From: Meconema thalassinum
Lineage: Eukaryota; Arthropoda; Insecta; Orthoptera; Tettigoniidae
DNA length: 64,000 nucleotides
Assembly (NCBI GenBank): GCA_946902985.2
Contig: OX336398.1
Coordinates: 228,991,556 to 229,055,555, forward strand
Direction of reading: 5' to 3'
In this document: piece by piece, positions 20,925 through 32,955 of the stretch
How the letters are laid out: every line of letters begins with the position of its first letter
Position numbering within the stretch: the first letter of the stretch is position 1
Position numbers and translations under genes: made by a program
Notes under the pieces: generated by a model
What the model was told of the DNA's origin: nothing
The model's input: the letters and a program-made list of their open reading frames with translations, nothing else
Database searches by the model: none

Positions 20925-21975
20925 TAATGATGATATTTGTTGTTTTAAGGGGCCTAGCATCTACGTTATCGGCCCTTAATGGTTTGGGTGATAGTGAAAG
21001 ACGAGATGAGAATGAAAACTATAACTAATACTAACTACAGTCTTACAAACTAGAAGAAGAAATGGTAAACAAATAAAGAAAAGCTACAGTCAGTCTGAGA
21101 GACTAGACATTATATCATTTCAAATGACGCATGCTACAAACTCTACTCTACAACAGATTCCATTACCCATTAACTTAGGCTCTCCGCGCGGGGAATGGAG
21201 AGCGGGAGGTGCACTCTGCTGTATGACGTCACGCAATCGCCGTCTCCGTATCGCATAACTCCAGACCCTAGGAATAAACTCAAACTCGGTGCATATGCAC
21301 TGAACATAATGATGACGTCATCCACGCCGTAACCGTAACGCATAACGGTAGACCAGAGTATAACTATGAAGTCGACGAGATCATTTGAAATTAAAATAGG
21401 GCAAATAATGGAAAGGAGGAAAATAAAATGCCCTCAACCCAGGAAGAATGCGGATTGAGGGACTTTGAAGGAACGAGAGCCAGGAAAGGCAGATAGGAAA
21501 GGGAAAGAGGAGAGTGCCTGCTCTAGTGGCAATGGAAAAAGGGAAGAAAAACGGACTCAGCTCAGGTATCCCTCGGGGTCGCCAACTCCCGAACTCACCG
21601 AGCTGTGAGCCCTAGAGAGTGTAGCACTATCCAGAGTGCACCAGAAGTGGTGGGCCTACAGACACCCTGCCTCCTTAAGGGCCTTGAGCAGAAGGCAGGA
21701 GAGATGAAGAGAACAGAAGAGGTGTGACCCCTCAAAGAATGAGGGTATCAGGAAAGATGAGACAAGGGCCAATTAAGGCAGGAATGGAAAAGACTCACTA
21801 GACCTCGGATACTCTAATACCGTCGGGGTCGGAAAAGAATAAGAGTTGACCAAGGGAGGTCGATAGGAAAGATGACAGAGAGGAGACCGTCACAAGTAAG
21901 TGGAAGCAATGCCGAACTCAGTTGGGGTCCCGTGGTCGCCAACCAACGTCCCACTAGCCGTAGGCCCCTGGGAGA
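20925..21975 (-). mobile_element. 735-bp-type retroposon (minus), with nested insertion
   Basis: The TSD gcataaataa lies at 20915-20924 and 21976-21985. On the minus strand it starts at tctcccaggggcctacggct and ends with the GGGGCC/GGCCCC-type hairpin (one stem base changed) and a TCA-like tail. A non-autonomous element is inserted at about 21085-21395; without it the length is near 740 bp. Confidence 0.82.
21085..21395 (-). mobile_element. Non-autonomous element nested in the retroposon
   Basis: Ends acagtcagtctgagagactag and tcgacgagatcatttgaaat match the 15600-16425 element in reverse. It keeps the gacgtcat motifs but has no minisatellite. The surrounding retroposon sequence is contiguous across it when compared with 5500-5570. 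Confidence 0.65.
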
Positions 21976-22205
21976 GCATAAATAAATAGATACATCCAAT
22001 TTTTACCGAAACTTTGTGAATGACTTTCCGACATGTAGCCACACACATATTTATTGTAAGTTACCAACTTACAAATTTGAAGTTTATTTTGACAAAGCAT
22101 AAAATGGAATTTACCAACATAGCTTACCACCCCACCAATAGGCAATTGTCTATTTGCTGGAATTTTATTATATAATACGCTATGGTGTATGTTTCACAAA
22201 ACTAA

Positions 22206-23358
22206 ACTAGGCTACAACATGGATTGTCTCACACTTTCGAATGACCCGGCCTTTACCTGAATTGCGTCTCAGGCTTCACGGTCTGTACATTAGGAACGTG
22301 CGTACCATACACAACGCTTTACCCCCACAACAAATTCCAGGGGGTTTAGGTCCGGTGATCTAGTAGGCCAAGCATGAGTGACTTCGCGTCGAATCGAACG
22401 CCTGTCGGAGGTGTTGTCGGCGAACGGTAATACGGAAATGGGCTGGCGTTCCGTCGTTCAGCAGTAGCATGACCTGCCGTATTGCCAATGGCACATTCTC
22501 AAGCAACAGTGACAAAGTGTTCTCAAGGTAGTTACGAGAGAAATACATCTACCGCCGCAACGACGTATTTCCGCACATTTCTTGTGATGAGACTTTTTGC
22601 CTCATTTCCAGAATGGTTAGCCGTGATTGGCTAGTTAAAGTGATTCCACTTCTCACCGCTAGGTAGCTCTAGCGACGCACTAAAACGTCAAGTCGGTAGT
22701 AATGATGGTATAACTATAACTTTTACCGGGTGAGTTTGCCGTGGTCGTTACGGTATGACTGCTGGCAGTCGCTCACATCCGGGAGGCGAGGAGGTTCGAA
22801 TCCCCCCGCCGGCAACCTTGAAGATGGTCTTCTGTGGTTTCCCATCTTCCTTCCAGGCAAATGCCGGGGTTGGTCCCTAACTATAGGCCACAGCCGCTAC
22901 CTTCCAACTCCTCGTCCTTACATTACAACTGCCCTCCCCAACGGTACTTGTAGCTCACCCATTGGGTGTCCGTCTCAAAGCAGCTACAAACCTGGCGAGC
23001 CGAACATGTCCTCGGACACTCCCGGCACTAAAAGCCATACAAAAAAAAAACCAACTATAACTTTGAATATTGGTCTCCTAGTTCTGATCCTGGAGGTAGA
23101 TGTTTTATTGTTTGTTTGTTTTAGCGGTTTTGGGACATCTTTCGCCTAATAACCTGTGTTTCAGTGGTGTGTGTAGTAGTTTATGTTCAGGGTCAGTGAT
23201 AATGTGGGTACCCCGGACTTGAAAATATCTCCATTTGTTCAAACGGAGAGTGGAATAACCCATTCCACTGTTAGACCGGGATTCGATTCTTCAGACTTCC
23301 TGGAGGGTGCATTGGTGGTGAGCGATGTGAGGTGCGGGAGAGACTACATTGAATATTT
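22206..23358 (-). pseudogene. Decayed mariner-like transposon (transposase fragment)
   Basis: Minus-strand frames contain LLENVPLAIRQVMLLLNDGT, then PAHFRITVRRQHL, and in another frame TRSPDLNPLEF. This matches the second catalytic Asp region (normally HDGAPAHF) and the downstream SPDLTPLDF block of a mariner-type transposase. In place of the catalytic Asp region it reads LNDGT, and several frameshifts are present. The same transposon is present in reverse at 53423-54440. A SINE (22724-23052) interrupts it. 23170-23358 also matches 50545-50815 in reverse; whether that part belongs to the transposon is uncertain. Confidence 0.6.
22724..23052 (+). mobile_element. tRNA-derived SINE with verified empty site
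   Basis: The TSD aactataacttt is at 22712-22723 and 23053-23064. The head carries GTGGTCGTTACGG and GGTTCGAATCCCCC; the core is tctgtggtttcccatcttcc; the 3' end is tgtcctcggacactcccgg plus an A tail. The related locus at 53470-53500 lacks the SINE and shows one copy of the target. Confidence 0.92.
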
Positions 23359-23359
23359 G

Positions 23360-24057
23360 ATTTTTAGCCTACTTTCGATTTTTGCATAAAATGAAAGTAG
23401 ACTTATGAGATCAACACAGGGCGAAAAAAGTGTGTCTGTCTGTGTGTGTGTATGTGTGTGTGTGTGTGTGTGTGTGAGTCTGTGTGTGTGTGTCTGTGTG
23501 TGTGAGTGTGTGTACTCTGAATGTCTGTCCCCCCCTATCAATTCGAACACGGTGAATGCGAATTGAACGAAATTTGGTACAAAGGTAGCACTAGCAAAGG
23601 ACACCCCAGTGTCATGTTTTATATCGCCGCCATCTTGACGGAAACGTAATGGCGGCCACACAAATGTTCAAAGCTAAAATCAAATTACGACTAACCTAAT
23701 CATCCGATCTCTACCAAATTTTGCTACAACATACCTTTGTGGGGGGAGCATCGTTTGACCAAACCAATAGGTCATCAGCGTAACAGTTTGCGGATGGCGG
23801 ATATCTTTGTGTGAAAATCGATTCCCCCTATTAATTCGAACACGGTGCAACCGAATGGAACGAAATTTGGTACAGAGGTAGTACTAGCAAAGGGCACCTC
23901 ATATTCATGTTTAATATCCCTATAGCACGTTGTATTTCAACAAGCTTCTACAACCAACATTCAATCATACTCCTTGAAAAGGACAAAGAGTTTTAACAAT
24001 ACCCATGCATTTAGGAGAAAGTAGGCTATATGCTCTTTACTGAACATCTTGTTTAAA
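23360..24057 (+). mobile_element. Short Helentron-like element, both ends present
   Basis: Left end: family hairpin tttagcctactttcgattt ... gaaagtagacttatgagatc, then (TG)n. Right end: ggagaaagtaggctatatg, ctctttactgaacatcttg. Body text ttcgaacacggtgaatgcg occurs twice (23540, 23835). The 50.5-kb relative of the flanking DNA has an uninterrupted gattt...ctttcagtcgg junction, so the insertion lies between T residues, as reported for Helentrons. Confidence 0.72.
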
Positions 24058-24132
24058 CTTTCAGTCGGTCAACACAAAATAATTCCTATTACTGGAATAT
24101 GTGAAAAATAACCTGAAATCATTTAGGCCTAC

Positions 24133-25564
24133 ATATAAAAACAAGTAGTTCCGTGAAGAATTATACAGCCTATTTTCATATATCCTACTTATGTTAATTA
24201 CCACTATCAACATACAAAATACCAGTTTGATTGCTGTAATGCATTCGTAGATATTGAGAACCGTCTAAATATTTCGGATGGTCGCCATGTTGGATTGTAT
24301 ATATGTAGGTCCTAGAGTTATGTACTGTTACATGAAGATAATTGTGTACGTGTAGCATTCAAACTTCAATCGAATGATTAGAACACAAGAAGAAAAAACG
24401 AGATTTTAAAATTTCGCACAGCTGCCATTTTGTGGTTATGGAAACAATTGAAATAAATTAGATGCCAGTGGATTAACATTCGTTTACTGTTTCAAGTATC
24501 ACTGCACACGGATGGTTAAATTGCAAGAAACGTCCATGTGAATATTTATATTTCGCGTCGCCGCCATGTTGGATTTGTGATCACCAGGTTATTTAAAATA
24601 CTATAGGTGAACTTAAGTTCGTGGCCCCTATGAAAATACAAATAAATCAGTTTGATTGCTATAATAGATTCCTAGATATTCAGAGCCGTCTAAATATTTC
24701 AGATGGTCGCCATGTTGGATTGTTAAAGGTAGGCTGGCCATAGAGTCATGTACCATTAAAGGAAAATTATTTAGTAGGTTCATTATTCTTTCACTTCAAT
24801 CGCATAATTACAACACAAGAAATAAAAACTTAATTTTAAAATTCGCACAGCCGCCATCTTGAGGTTATGTAAGCAATTGAAATAAATTAGATACCAGTGC
24901 ATTACAATGTGTATAAACACTTCCTGTACCAGATTTCATTACGTTTGGAACATCAATCGCGAGATAGGTCTATTTAAAATGTTCAAATTCGCTTGGCCGC
25001 TATGTTCCTTTTGTAGTTAACCGGTTCTTGAAAGTCTTACAGATGAACATCCAGTAGTGCCCTTTATCTCCGTTCAAAATTTCAGGGTGATACCGCCAAT
25101 AATTTCCTAGATATAGAATGCCGGAGAAATATTTCGCACTTCCGCCATCTTGTGGTTATGTAAACAATTCAATGAAGTTAGATGTTGGTGCATTACAATG
25201 TGTATAAACATATACTGTACCAAGTTTTATTGCGTTTCGTTGGTTAAATCGTGAGAAACGTCTATTTAAATGTCGCAAATTCGCGTGGCGGCCATGTTGG
25301 TTTTGTAGTTATCAGTTTTTCAAAAGTCACATAGGTGAACTTCTAAAAGTTCCCTTTATCACCGTAAAAGTTTCCATGGTGATATCGGGAATAGTTTCGG
25401 AGATATTGAATGCTGGTGAAAAATTTCGCACAGCCGCCATGATGGATTGGTGATACGTAACAAAATTTGAAGGGCATGGTCGGGGTCGCCCGGAATAGTG
25501 CTATGAACTTACCGAGTTTCATTCAAATCACTCTAACCGTTTAGAAGTTATTAGGGGGACATAC
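24133..25564 (-). mobile_element. Helentron-like element, nine phased GCCGCCAT motifs (5' part)
   Basis: It begins acaagtagttccgtgaagaa and tatacagcctattttcat. CCAT of the GCCGCCAT-like motif occurs at 24285, 24425, 24564, 24710, 24854, 25000 (mutated to CTAT), 25145, 25292 and 25437; spacing 139-147. Three monomer types alternate, giving a ~430-bp higher-order unit. The LTR element is inserted at 25564; the rest of this element is at 37651-37738. No ORF. Confidence 0.75.
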
Positions 25565-28500
25565 TGTACCCGATACCTAGTTGAGGCTATCGGCTACGCC
25601 AGCAGACATTAAGCCGTAGTTGAGATTATGGGAAGAGTTATGAAAAGATAGCGCTCAAATCGAGTCAAGAGGAATGTCAAGATGACGTAGGAGGTCTAGG
25701 ATTAAGAAGGCACTGACAACTGTAAGCAGATGGAATTATGGATGGAAATATGAAGCTTTATTATGATCTATATGGAACATGGTATTTAAACATCTCAGAA
25801 GAGAAGATATAACACGCATTATATATGGTAATAATTTTAAGGAAGCCAGATAACCCTTAAGTTATTTTATAACTTAATAGCCGAGATGATCGGGGTTCGA
25901 GCTTATATTTGTGACGCAAGACCACAGAGGTGGGGAGAACGTCACGTGACTGCGCCAGGGAGGTACAGGTCATTGCAGTCCAGAGACAGTCAGTTGAGCT
26001 CAGTGAGCCACGCAGTTGAGCTCTGTAAGCAGAGGAGTCAAGTACAGTTAGCACGGCAGTCGAATTCAGACAGCGAGCTGAGTGGGACATGCGCCGAGCG
26101 TATGGTTAAGGTCGCGCAGCGAACAGCTTTTGTCACGGAAAGTGAAAGCGACAGTTTTGACTTCACCAAGCAGCGAACGAAAAGTAGGTCATTGAGCCGG
26201 GCGGACACCCGCAGTAGGCAGAGTGAAGACCGGTTACAGAACCAGCTGTACGGCCCAAGCAAGCATAGAAGGCCGGGGTTTAGAACAGCACAGTAAAACG
26301 AGTTGGAGAACTTATTTCAAGCTGCATTTTGGTTACACAGAACAGCATAGTAGAGCGACATGGCGAGGCCAGCTTTAGGCGGAGATTATTCTATAGCATT
26401 GCAGTAGGGGCGAGCGGGTTATTTCCAATTGTATACGCAAGCATTATGACAGAAGCTGAAATTCATTACAACATTGAGTTGGAACGTTTATTCAGCATTT
26501 GTATTGTACAAGCAGATAGTTACGAGATACTGCAACTGTGAACTTCGAATGAACATAGTTTTTTTTCAATGACATTACGACTATGCATTTCATAATGCAT
26601 TCCAAGTAACATTAACGATTTCAGGCAAACGGAATGTTGTAAGCATATGCACTTCTGAACATTAACACGTGCATTAATGCAATTCTTTCTTATGAAGTGT
26701 TATAAATTACCGAGTATGAACACAGCTACAGGGTGTTTCATAAACTTAGACACTCTCATATAAAATTTTATTTTATGAAAGTGAGACTTAGCAGTTATTG
26801 GAGATTGAACTTTCAACACTCAAACCGAACATTGTATGGAACAGTGGCGTAACGTAGAAGAGGAATAGGGGGTTCGCTGTTTCTATGAAATTTTTCGTGA
26901 AGATTTGGACAATATCCGCTATGGATAACCAGAAGTTCATCATGTCGGAGTAAACGCAGACAGAGACGCGATGGCACCACAGAGCGATGGATTCGATTCC
27001 TGACGAGGAGAAGGTCCACCAGCTGATTCACTTGGGATTTGAAGGCAATCGTCAATGCGTGGGTGGAATGATATTCACGCCGATCTTTCGAGAAATTCAT
27101 TACATACGGAAAATCAACGATCTTTGAAATTTAATAACAGCTGATTATGAAAAGGTACTGTATGAGTTATAACTTCCTGATACGATTATTTTCATGAATA
27201 CTGGGCACACATGTATATTTTTCTAATAGGAGTGATACAATTATTTAGACATGGTTTGACTTTATATGCTTCGAATTTTGCTAGAATATGGCGTGACCAT
27301 ATGATATGGCAGGCATCATTATACGAAATCCTCACCATTGGTTGGCTTTATTAAGCAGATGGTTGGTCTTTTAGACATTTTCCAGCAAGGATAGTTTTCA
27401 TGAATAGTTTTTTTGTGTGACGAGTATTTTGAACTCGTGATCTGCAATTGATTATCTAAAATTACTTCGTCAGTTCATTGCATACTAGCGAGTGTGTATT
27501 ATTCATCAGTAGGGATTTTTTCCATTGGATTGTTTGGAGATATTAAGATGTTATTCACTTTAGTGAATGAATATCGCTTTTATATGACAACTAGAGACTT
27601 GTTGATTCCGATCTGGTACATTCACTCATTTAGTCTTCGAGATGGGGTCTTTCGTATTTATACGATTGTATGGTGGTTACTCATCTTACCCATCGTTCAG
27701 GGCACTATCATGTTAGTCGACGGGGCGAGGTCTTTCGTATTTATACGATTGTACGGTGGTTACTCATCTTACTTGCCATTGAGGGACTCATTTTTATCAT
27801 CCGAGTGTACATGAGGTTGTAAGAGGATCAAACAAGGAACTACTAGTCACATATCAGTCGAAATTTTGTTAAATAAAGTACAGATAAATGTCAGCAGGGT
27901 TACATTTGTAATTCTTGTTTGCCAATCCAATATTTTGTTGTTATACTCTTTTGGGAGTACTTTCAGTTTAACAGCTGATACAGCTGATGCTTTTGATGAT
28001 TTTTATAATTGTGTTTGATACCTTTGAGAAGGATTTAAAGTAATTGAATCTTGTAAGATGAATCATTAATAGTCAGATTTATTTTAAGGCAGATCAGTAT
28101 TGCAGATTTTGATATGAGAAATTATAGCACATTGGTGTTTTTCTGCGATGTGAATTATGAGAATTGTAAGAGAATTTATGCTATTTGAATGCAGATCTTG
28201 AATTACTAAGGTAATATTTTTTCTAATTGTTTAAGAAGTTGTCTAGATGTGATCAGATTAATTACAGTTATTGGAGATTGTGTGCGTTGATAATTTGAAG
28301 CCAGTTATATATTTTTTGTAGATCATGCAACATGGTTAAGTGAAGTTTGTGATAGGCATTTTGTGGAAGTTGCCAAGTGATAGTTGCAATGTTGCTAATG
28401 TATTTTGAAGCAGACATGAGGTTGTCGAACCCAGTCTAGCGTAATTGTTGAGATTCATGCTGTATGTGCTGAATATTTATGGAGTTTTGTGGAATAATTG

Positions 28501-30103
28501 TGGTATTCAAATGTGATATTTGAAGAAGTGAGGATATATAATGTAGTTGTGGATAGTCAGATCCAACGTGATGTCGTGAAGGCAATAATATTTTTGGCAT
28601 GATAATTAAATACGAGATATAACTTGGAAGTGATAAAACTGTAAGACAACGTTCTATAACCCAGATTAAACAATTTGTTAGGAAATTAAACAAATAAATA
28701 AAGTTGATAATACAAGATTTTCTGATAATAATAATTAATGAAATAATAATCTGAAATTTAAGCATATTAATGATCTGACCTAATGAAATAAAAATCAGAA
28801 TGACTAGATGAAATAATAAAAATCTAAATAACCAGAAGAATAAAATTTAAATAAATTGATAAATTAAATTTTGTAATAAATCAATGAATTAAATAAATGG
28901 ATGAATTAATGATTGGATAAATAAACTGATTTAAATAAATTAATAGATGATTGGATAGATGAAGAATAACTGAATTAGAAGGTGATAATTAACTAAAGAA
29001 GCTGATGATTAATGAATTTATATGGAATTAAAATAAATTTAATTGAGATATAATTTGAGAAATTGCAAGTTGAGTTGAGGAATTAAACAATTTGTATTGA
29101 TGATTTAAGATGATTTAATCTGAAGGAGATGATAAAATAAGATTGTGTGAATAATTAGAGAATATAATGAAGTAATGATAATAATTTTCATTTAAATGAT
29201 TTAATGGTGATGAGTTAATGATTCTGACAGGAATATGTTGAATTTTGGGATGAGAATTAATGTGAGAAATATTTAACTTTGATGATGATGATGATGATGA
29301 TGACCAATGAGCAGTGGATTTTCTGTAATTCACGAACAAGCAATTATTTATGACAATGTAAATGGTGTAAATTAATTATTCGATGTTTAGGAGCATTTTA
29401 CTAACATGTTCAACATTTGAATTATGCCATGCAAAACATAAATTACGTGATATTTAAAATATGTGATTATAATATGTGTATGTTTAGACAGATTAATAAT
29501 TTTTTTCAAATCCACATTTATGATGTTAAATTTAAGAGAAATCAGGTCTCGGGTATCACGAATGTCAGTGATGAAAGACATAGTGCTACAGTGATCCTGA
29601 GAACCCAAGAGAACTTTAGAGATTTTTCCTGTTTTATGTGGATGAAATACTTTTGAATAGAAAAGAGATGGTTCGATTTTTGGACAATGACAATTTAACG
29701 TTGGCATTCGACCATGCTCTCAGGTAGGATGAATATTTAAAATATCTGTCTGACTATCAATGTAAAATAAATTTGTTTTTATCTTAGTTGTGATCTGATG
29801 ATGATGTGATTTTCCTTTTTCTTTCCTTGTCTTGATTAAGGCTTAACCGGAAAGGATGTGGTTTGCTAGGAATTCAGTTGATGGCGCCCATTTATATTTG
29901 CATTTTTTTTATTAAACTTAAGCCCGTAACGACCCTAGAGATACTTTGTCTCGTGTTACCCACTGCTTTTTCGATAACTCAGCTGAATTTCTGACACATT
30001 CCTTATTTGACTAGAGGTTCATTTAACTCCGCTCTGTCCTGGAACTCCAGGAATGCGATGTAATAGCAGATGGGTCATCGCATCCCCAGGACGAACGAGT
30101 ACA
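25565..30103 (+). repeat. 5' LTR (4,539 bp)
   Basis: Aligned by eye with 33112-37650 from end to end; about one difference per 80-100 bp in the stretches compared, plus a few one- or two-base indels. 28700-29070 is extremely AT-rich. 26725-27115 resembles an old inserted DNA element (acagggtgtttcataaac) that both LTRs share, so it predates the last transposition. Confidence 0.92.
25886..26296 (+). CDS. 136-residue ORF inside the 5' LTR, unknown
   Basis: An open frame in the GC-richer first 0.8 kb of the LTR, rich in Ser, Arg and Gln, with a stretch of TESESDSFDFTKQ. No domain recognised and no hydrophobic segment. The copy in the 3' LTR (33433-33843) is intact too, with one Ser/Arg change noticed. 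LTRs seldom keep ORFs, but the LTR pair is too young for openness to prove selection, and a minus-strand frame is open as well. It may be just transcribed leader sequence. Confidence 0.25.
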   Translation: MIGVRAYICDARPQRWGERHVTAPGRYRSLQSRDSQLSSVSHAVELCKQRSQVQLARQSNSDSELSGTCAERMVKVAQRTAFVTESESDSFDFTKQRTKSRSLSRADTRSRQSEDRLQNQLYGPSKHRRPGFRTAQ

Positions 30104-30409
30104 GAGAGAGAGGGAGAATTGGCTTTACCCACCTGTGGGGCTTCGATTTTGTTTATTCTATGGAATCACATCAGATTTAGATTACTGAGAGATTGATCCC
30201 AAGTTCATTTAATTGTGTTATAAAATTTATTAAACTTAGTCAGACAATATACTTGTGTGCCCATTCCAGTGTTCATGTTAATCGTATTAGTATTATATCA
30301 TGTTAGTTATAAGTCATTTTTCCTATACCCAAGTCAATGCAGGAATTGAGGCATTGTGATGTGTTGTTGTCTAACGTCTCTGAGTAAAACGTCTATTGAA
30401 AATATAATT

Positions 30410-31582
30410 ATGTTGCCGGAAGATTTAGCGAAGGTGTTAGGAGAGTTACAGAGTGGTATGTCCGGTATTGCAGAAACTATTTCTAAAATGGAAACGGAAG
30501 TTAAAGAACAGATAAATAGTTCAGAAGCTAGGTTAGAAGCTAGATGTAAAGAAAATGTGCAAGCATTACAGGCTAGTAACGAAGGCAATCTGAACGACAG
30601 TTTAAAGTCATTAGAGACCAGATTACAGTCAACTAGTGAAGATAATTTAAAGTCATTAAAGACTAGGTTACAGTCAAATAGTGAAGCTAACTTGAAGGAT
30701 AGTTTTAAATCATTAGAAGAAAGATTACAGTCAAATAGTAAAGATGAGTTGATGTTATTGGAGACTAGATTACAGACTAGTACTGAAAGTCATTTGAAAG
30801 CTAGTGAAGCTAATTTGAAGGATAATTTTAAATCATTGGAAGAGAAATTACAAGCTCGTAGTGAAGAAACTAACACAGAATTAGAAAACAAGTTAACTAG
30901 GTTAGAGAATAGATTAACTTTAATGAATATTGAAATGCTTAAGACTTTACAATTAGATATAATTGCAGTAAATATGAAAGGAGAGGAAAATATTCAAATA
31001 TTAAGAAAGAATATTATTGAATTAGAAAGTAGAGGAGAAGAAAACATTTTTACTTTAAGAACAGACGTTATGTCTATACAGAAAGACATTAAATCGGATG
31101 TATCGAAGTTGAGATTCGATATTGATGGTTTAGTGGCAGATGTAGGCAAAATTCAAGAGTGGTCTACCGAAGTATCTTTCGAAACTAAAATCAAAGGTCT
31201 AGAGATGAATCTAGGTAATGAGATTAAAGATTTAAAATCAGTAATTGGGACCATTAAAGAGGAAGTCTTAGGAGAGGTTAATTCTAATTTAAAATCATTA
31301 GAGAATCAATTGCAGAAAGATATTAGGAAAATGGATGATGATATAGAGCAAAAGGTTAATGAAAACTTAGCTTTATTCAAAAATAGAGTCGGTGCAATCG
31401 TGGAAGAACGGTATAGTGAGGTCGATGCCGAAGCAAAAGAAAAACGTGCAGGATTAGATGAGAAATTAATCGCAGGTATGGCGAACTTAGAAGCGAGATT
31501 TACGGAAAACAAGGAAGCGATGAAGATAGATTCAACTCTATTTAGGACAGATGTTGATCTGTTAAAGGAACAAGTCGCGTAA
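30410..31582 (+). pseudogene. Gag N-terminal coiled-coil protein
   Basis: From the ATG at 30410 (MLPEDLAKVL) the frame is open for 390 residues; an upstream ATG at 30356 gives an unlikely Cys-rich leader. Residues ~40-170 are built of repeated 14-30-residue units around SLETRLQS and SEANLKDSFKSLEERLQ, forming a long coiled coil; the heptads continue to about residue 380. Long N-terminal coils of this kind occur in some insect LTR-element Gag proteins. The TAA at 31580 is followed, one frame back, by continued similarity (KNTCEDKIDKLKNDLDES), so a one-base indel probably split a single Gag. Confidence 0.75.
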
Positions 31583-31584
31583 AG

Positions 31585-32955
31585 AATACATGCGAAGACA
31601 AGATAGACAAGTTGAAAAACGATTTAGACGAAAGTAATAAAACGCAGAATGTTTCGTCGTTAGATGAGTTGAAGACTCAGGTCAAGACCGTGAAGAAACT
31701 GGCAGAAGATAGGATGACTAAACTAGAATCTATGATTAATAGTTTCTCAAGTCAAAATATTACATCAGGGGAAATATCGATAAGTCAAACACCGATAGAC
31801 CGCAGTATGAGTAATCAAGAAGTTAGCATGGGAGAAAACCGTCAAACGCAACCGAATGTGACATTCGAAAGGGCAAGTTCAACCCCTCAGGATAATCCGA
31901 ATTCGAATAGGAGTACGTTGGGTACAAGTGAACGATACTCAGGTCCAGTTACCATTATCAGAAATCTGGATGACAAGCCGAGGAAGTTTTCTGGAAATAC
32001 AGGAGTCACACCAGTCGAATTTCTGCGAGATATTCGAGACTACATGGCGGAACATAGAGTAGCCAAGGAGAGAGAACTAAGGATAGTCGAACGCGCCTTA
32101 GACGGGTCTGCGTTAACTTGATTTAGAGCATTCAGAAGCAATTTTGCGAATATGGAGCAATTTTCAATCGCATTCTTAAGGAGATTTTGGAGTGCCGAGG
32201 ATCAGCTGATCGTAAGAGCAGAAATGTACTCGAAGCGTTATTCTACGTCACATCCGACGCATTATGCCAATTATTTTACTTCACAATTGGCTAAATTACA
32301 GTTTCTGATTCCTCCATTGCCAGAAGAAGAGCTTTTGCAAGCTATAGCGAGACAGTTACCGATTGAGGTACAGCGATCACTGATAGCGTCGGGAGCAAAC
32401 ACGCTTGAGCACTATGACGACATTTTACGGCGATTAGACTATACAAGCGCTCAAGTTTCGCCTAGAAATGCAAGAAACGACAATCGAAACACGCAAGAGG
32501 TGAATGCGGTAGTCGTTGATAACGCAGCTCAGACGGACAGAAGAGATTCCTGGGAAAACAGAAGGAACGAAGGAAATCGAGGAAACATCCGTAACGTTCG
32601 TGGAAATGATCGATATAGAGGACCATATGAGAGGCCATACGATCAGGAAGCAAGAGACAATCGATACAGAAATTATAATCAGAATTCCAGATATCAAGAT
32701 AGGAATCGATACAACAATAGATATCGTGGTAGAAACAACTGGAGCCAAGGTCAACAGTATAATCGGAACGACAGGCAGGATGGCCGAAGGAACGATACAA
32801 ATGAAGGACGAGATAATCGTGAATATGAGAGGTCGAGGCAAGAAGGTAGACAGCCTAGTGCACCACCCGAGGAGACAGTCAGAGATGTCAATCGAGCAAG
32901 AACGAGTAGTGAAGGAAGAAATAGACGTCAAAGTAATACAGAATCAAGATGCTAA
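31585..32955 (+). pseudogene. Gag capsid and basic C-terminal region, with in-frame stop
   Basis: Frame shifted from the coil ORF. Around 31970-32120 it encodes KPRKFSGNTGVTPVEFLRD and VERALDGSALT, typical of Gypsy-type retrotransposon capsid starts. A TGA at 32119-32121 interrupts the frame where the family usually has Trp; the same frame then continues as FRAFRSNF and MEQFSIAFLRRFWSAEDQL. The C-terminal ~130 residues are Arg/Asn/Tyr/Gln-rich (RYRNYNQNSRYQDRNRYNN) with no CCHC knuckle. The frame ends with TAA at 32953-32955, and only ~155 bp of non-coding DNA remain before the 3' LTR. Confidence 0.82.

Noticed and set aside
24133..25564. Regular repeats considered as a CRISPR array
   Set aside because: Monomers are diverged along their whole length; there are no identical short repeats with unique spacers, and the DNA is eukaryotic.
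28436..28765. Minus-strand open frame (109 aa, hydrophobic) in the LTR, repeated in the 3' LTR
   Set aside because: It lies in strongly AT-rich DNA where Ile/Leu/Phe-rich frames arise by chance, and is truncated in the other LTR.
30104..30140. Primer-binding site after the 5' LTR
   Set aside because: gagagagggagaattgg shows no clear match to a tRNA 3' end ending in TGG at the expected position; I could not support one.
32434..32931. Minus-strand 165-aa and plus-strand 163-aa frames over the Gag C-terminal region
   Set aside because: Shadows of the Arg/Asn-rich Gag tail in other frames; no domain of their own.
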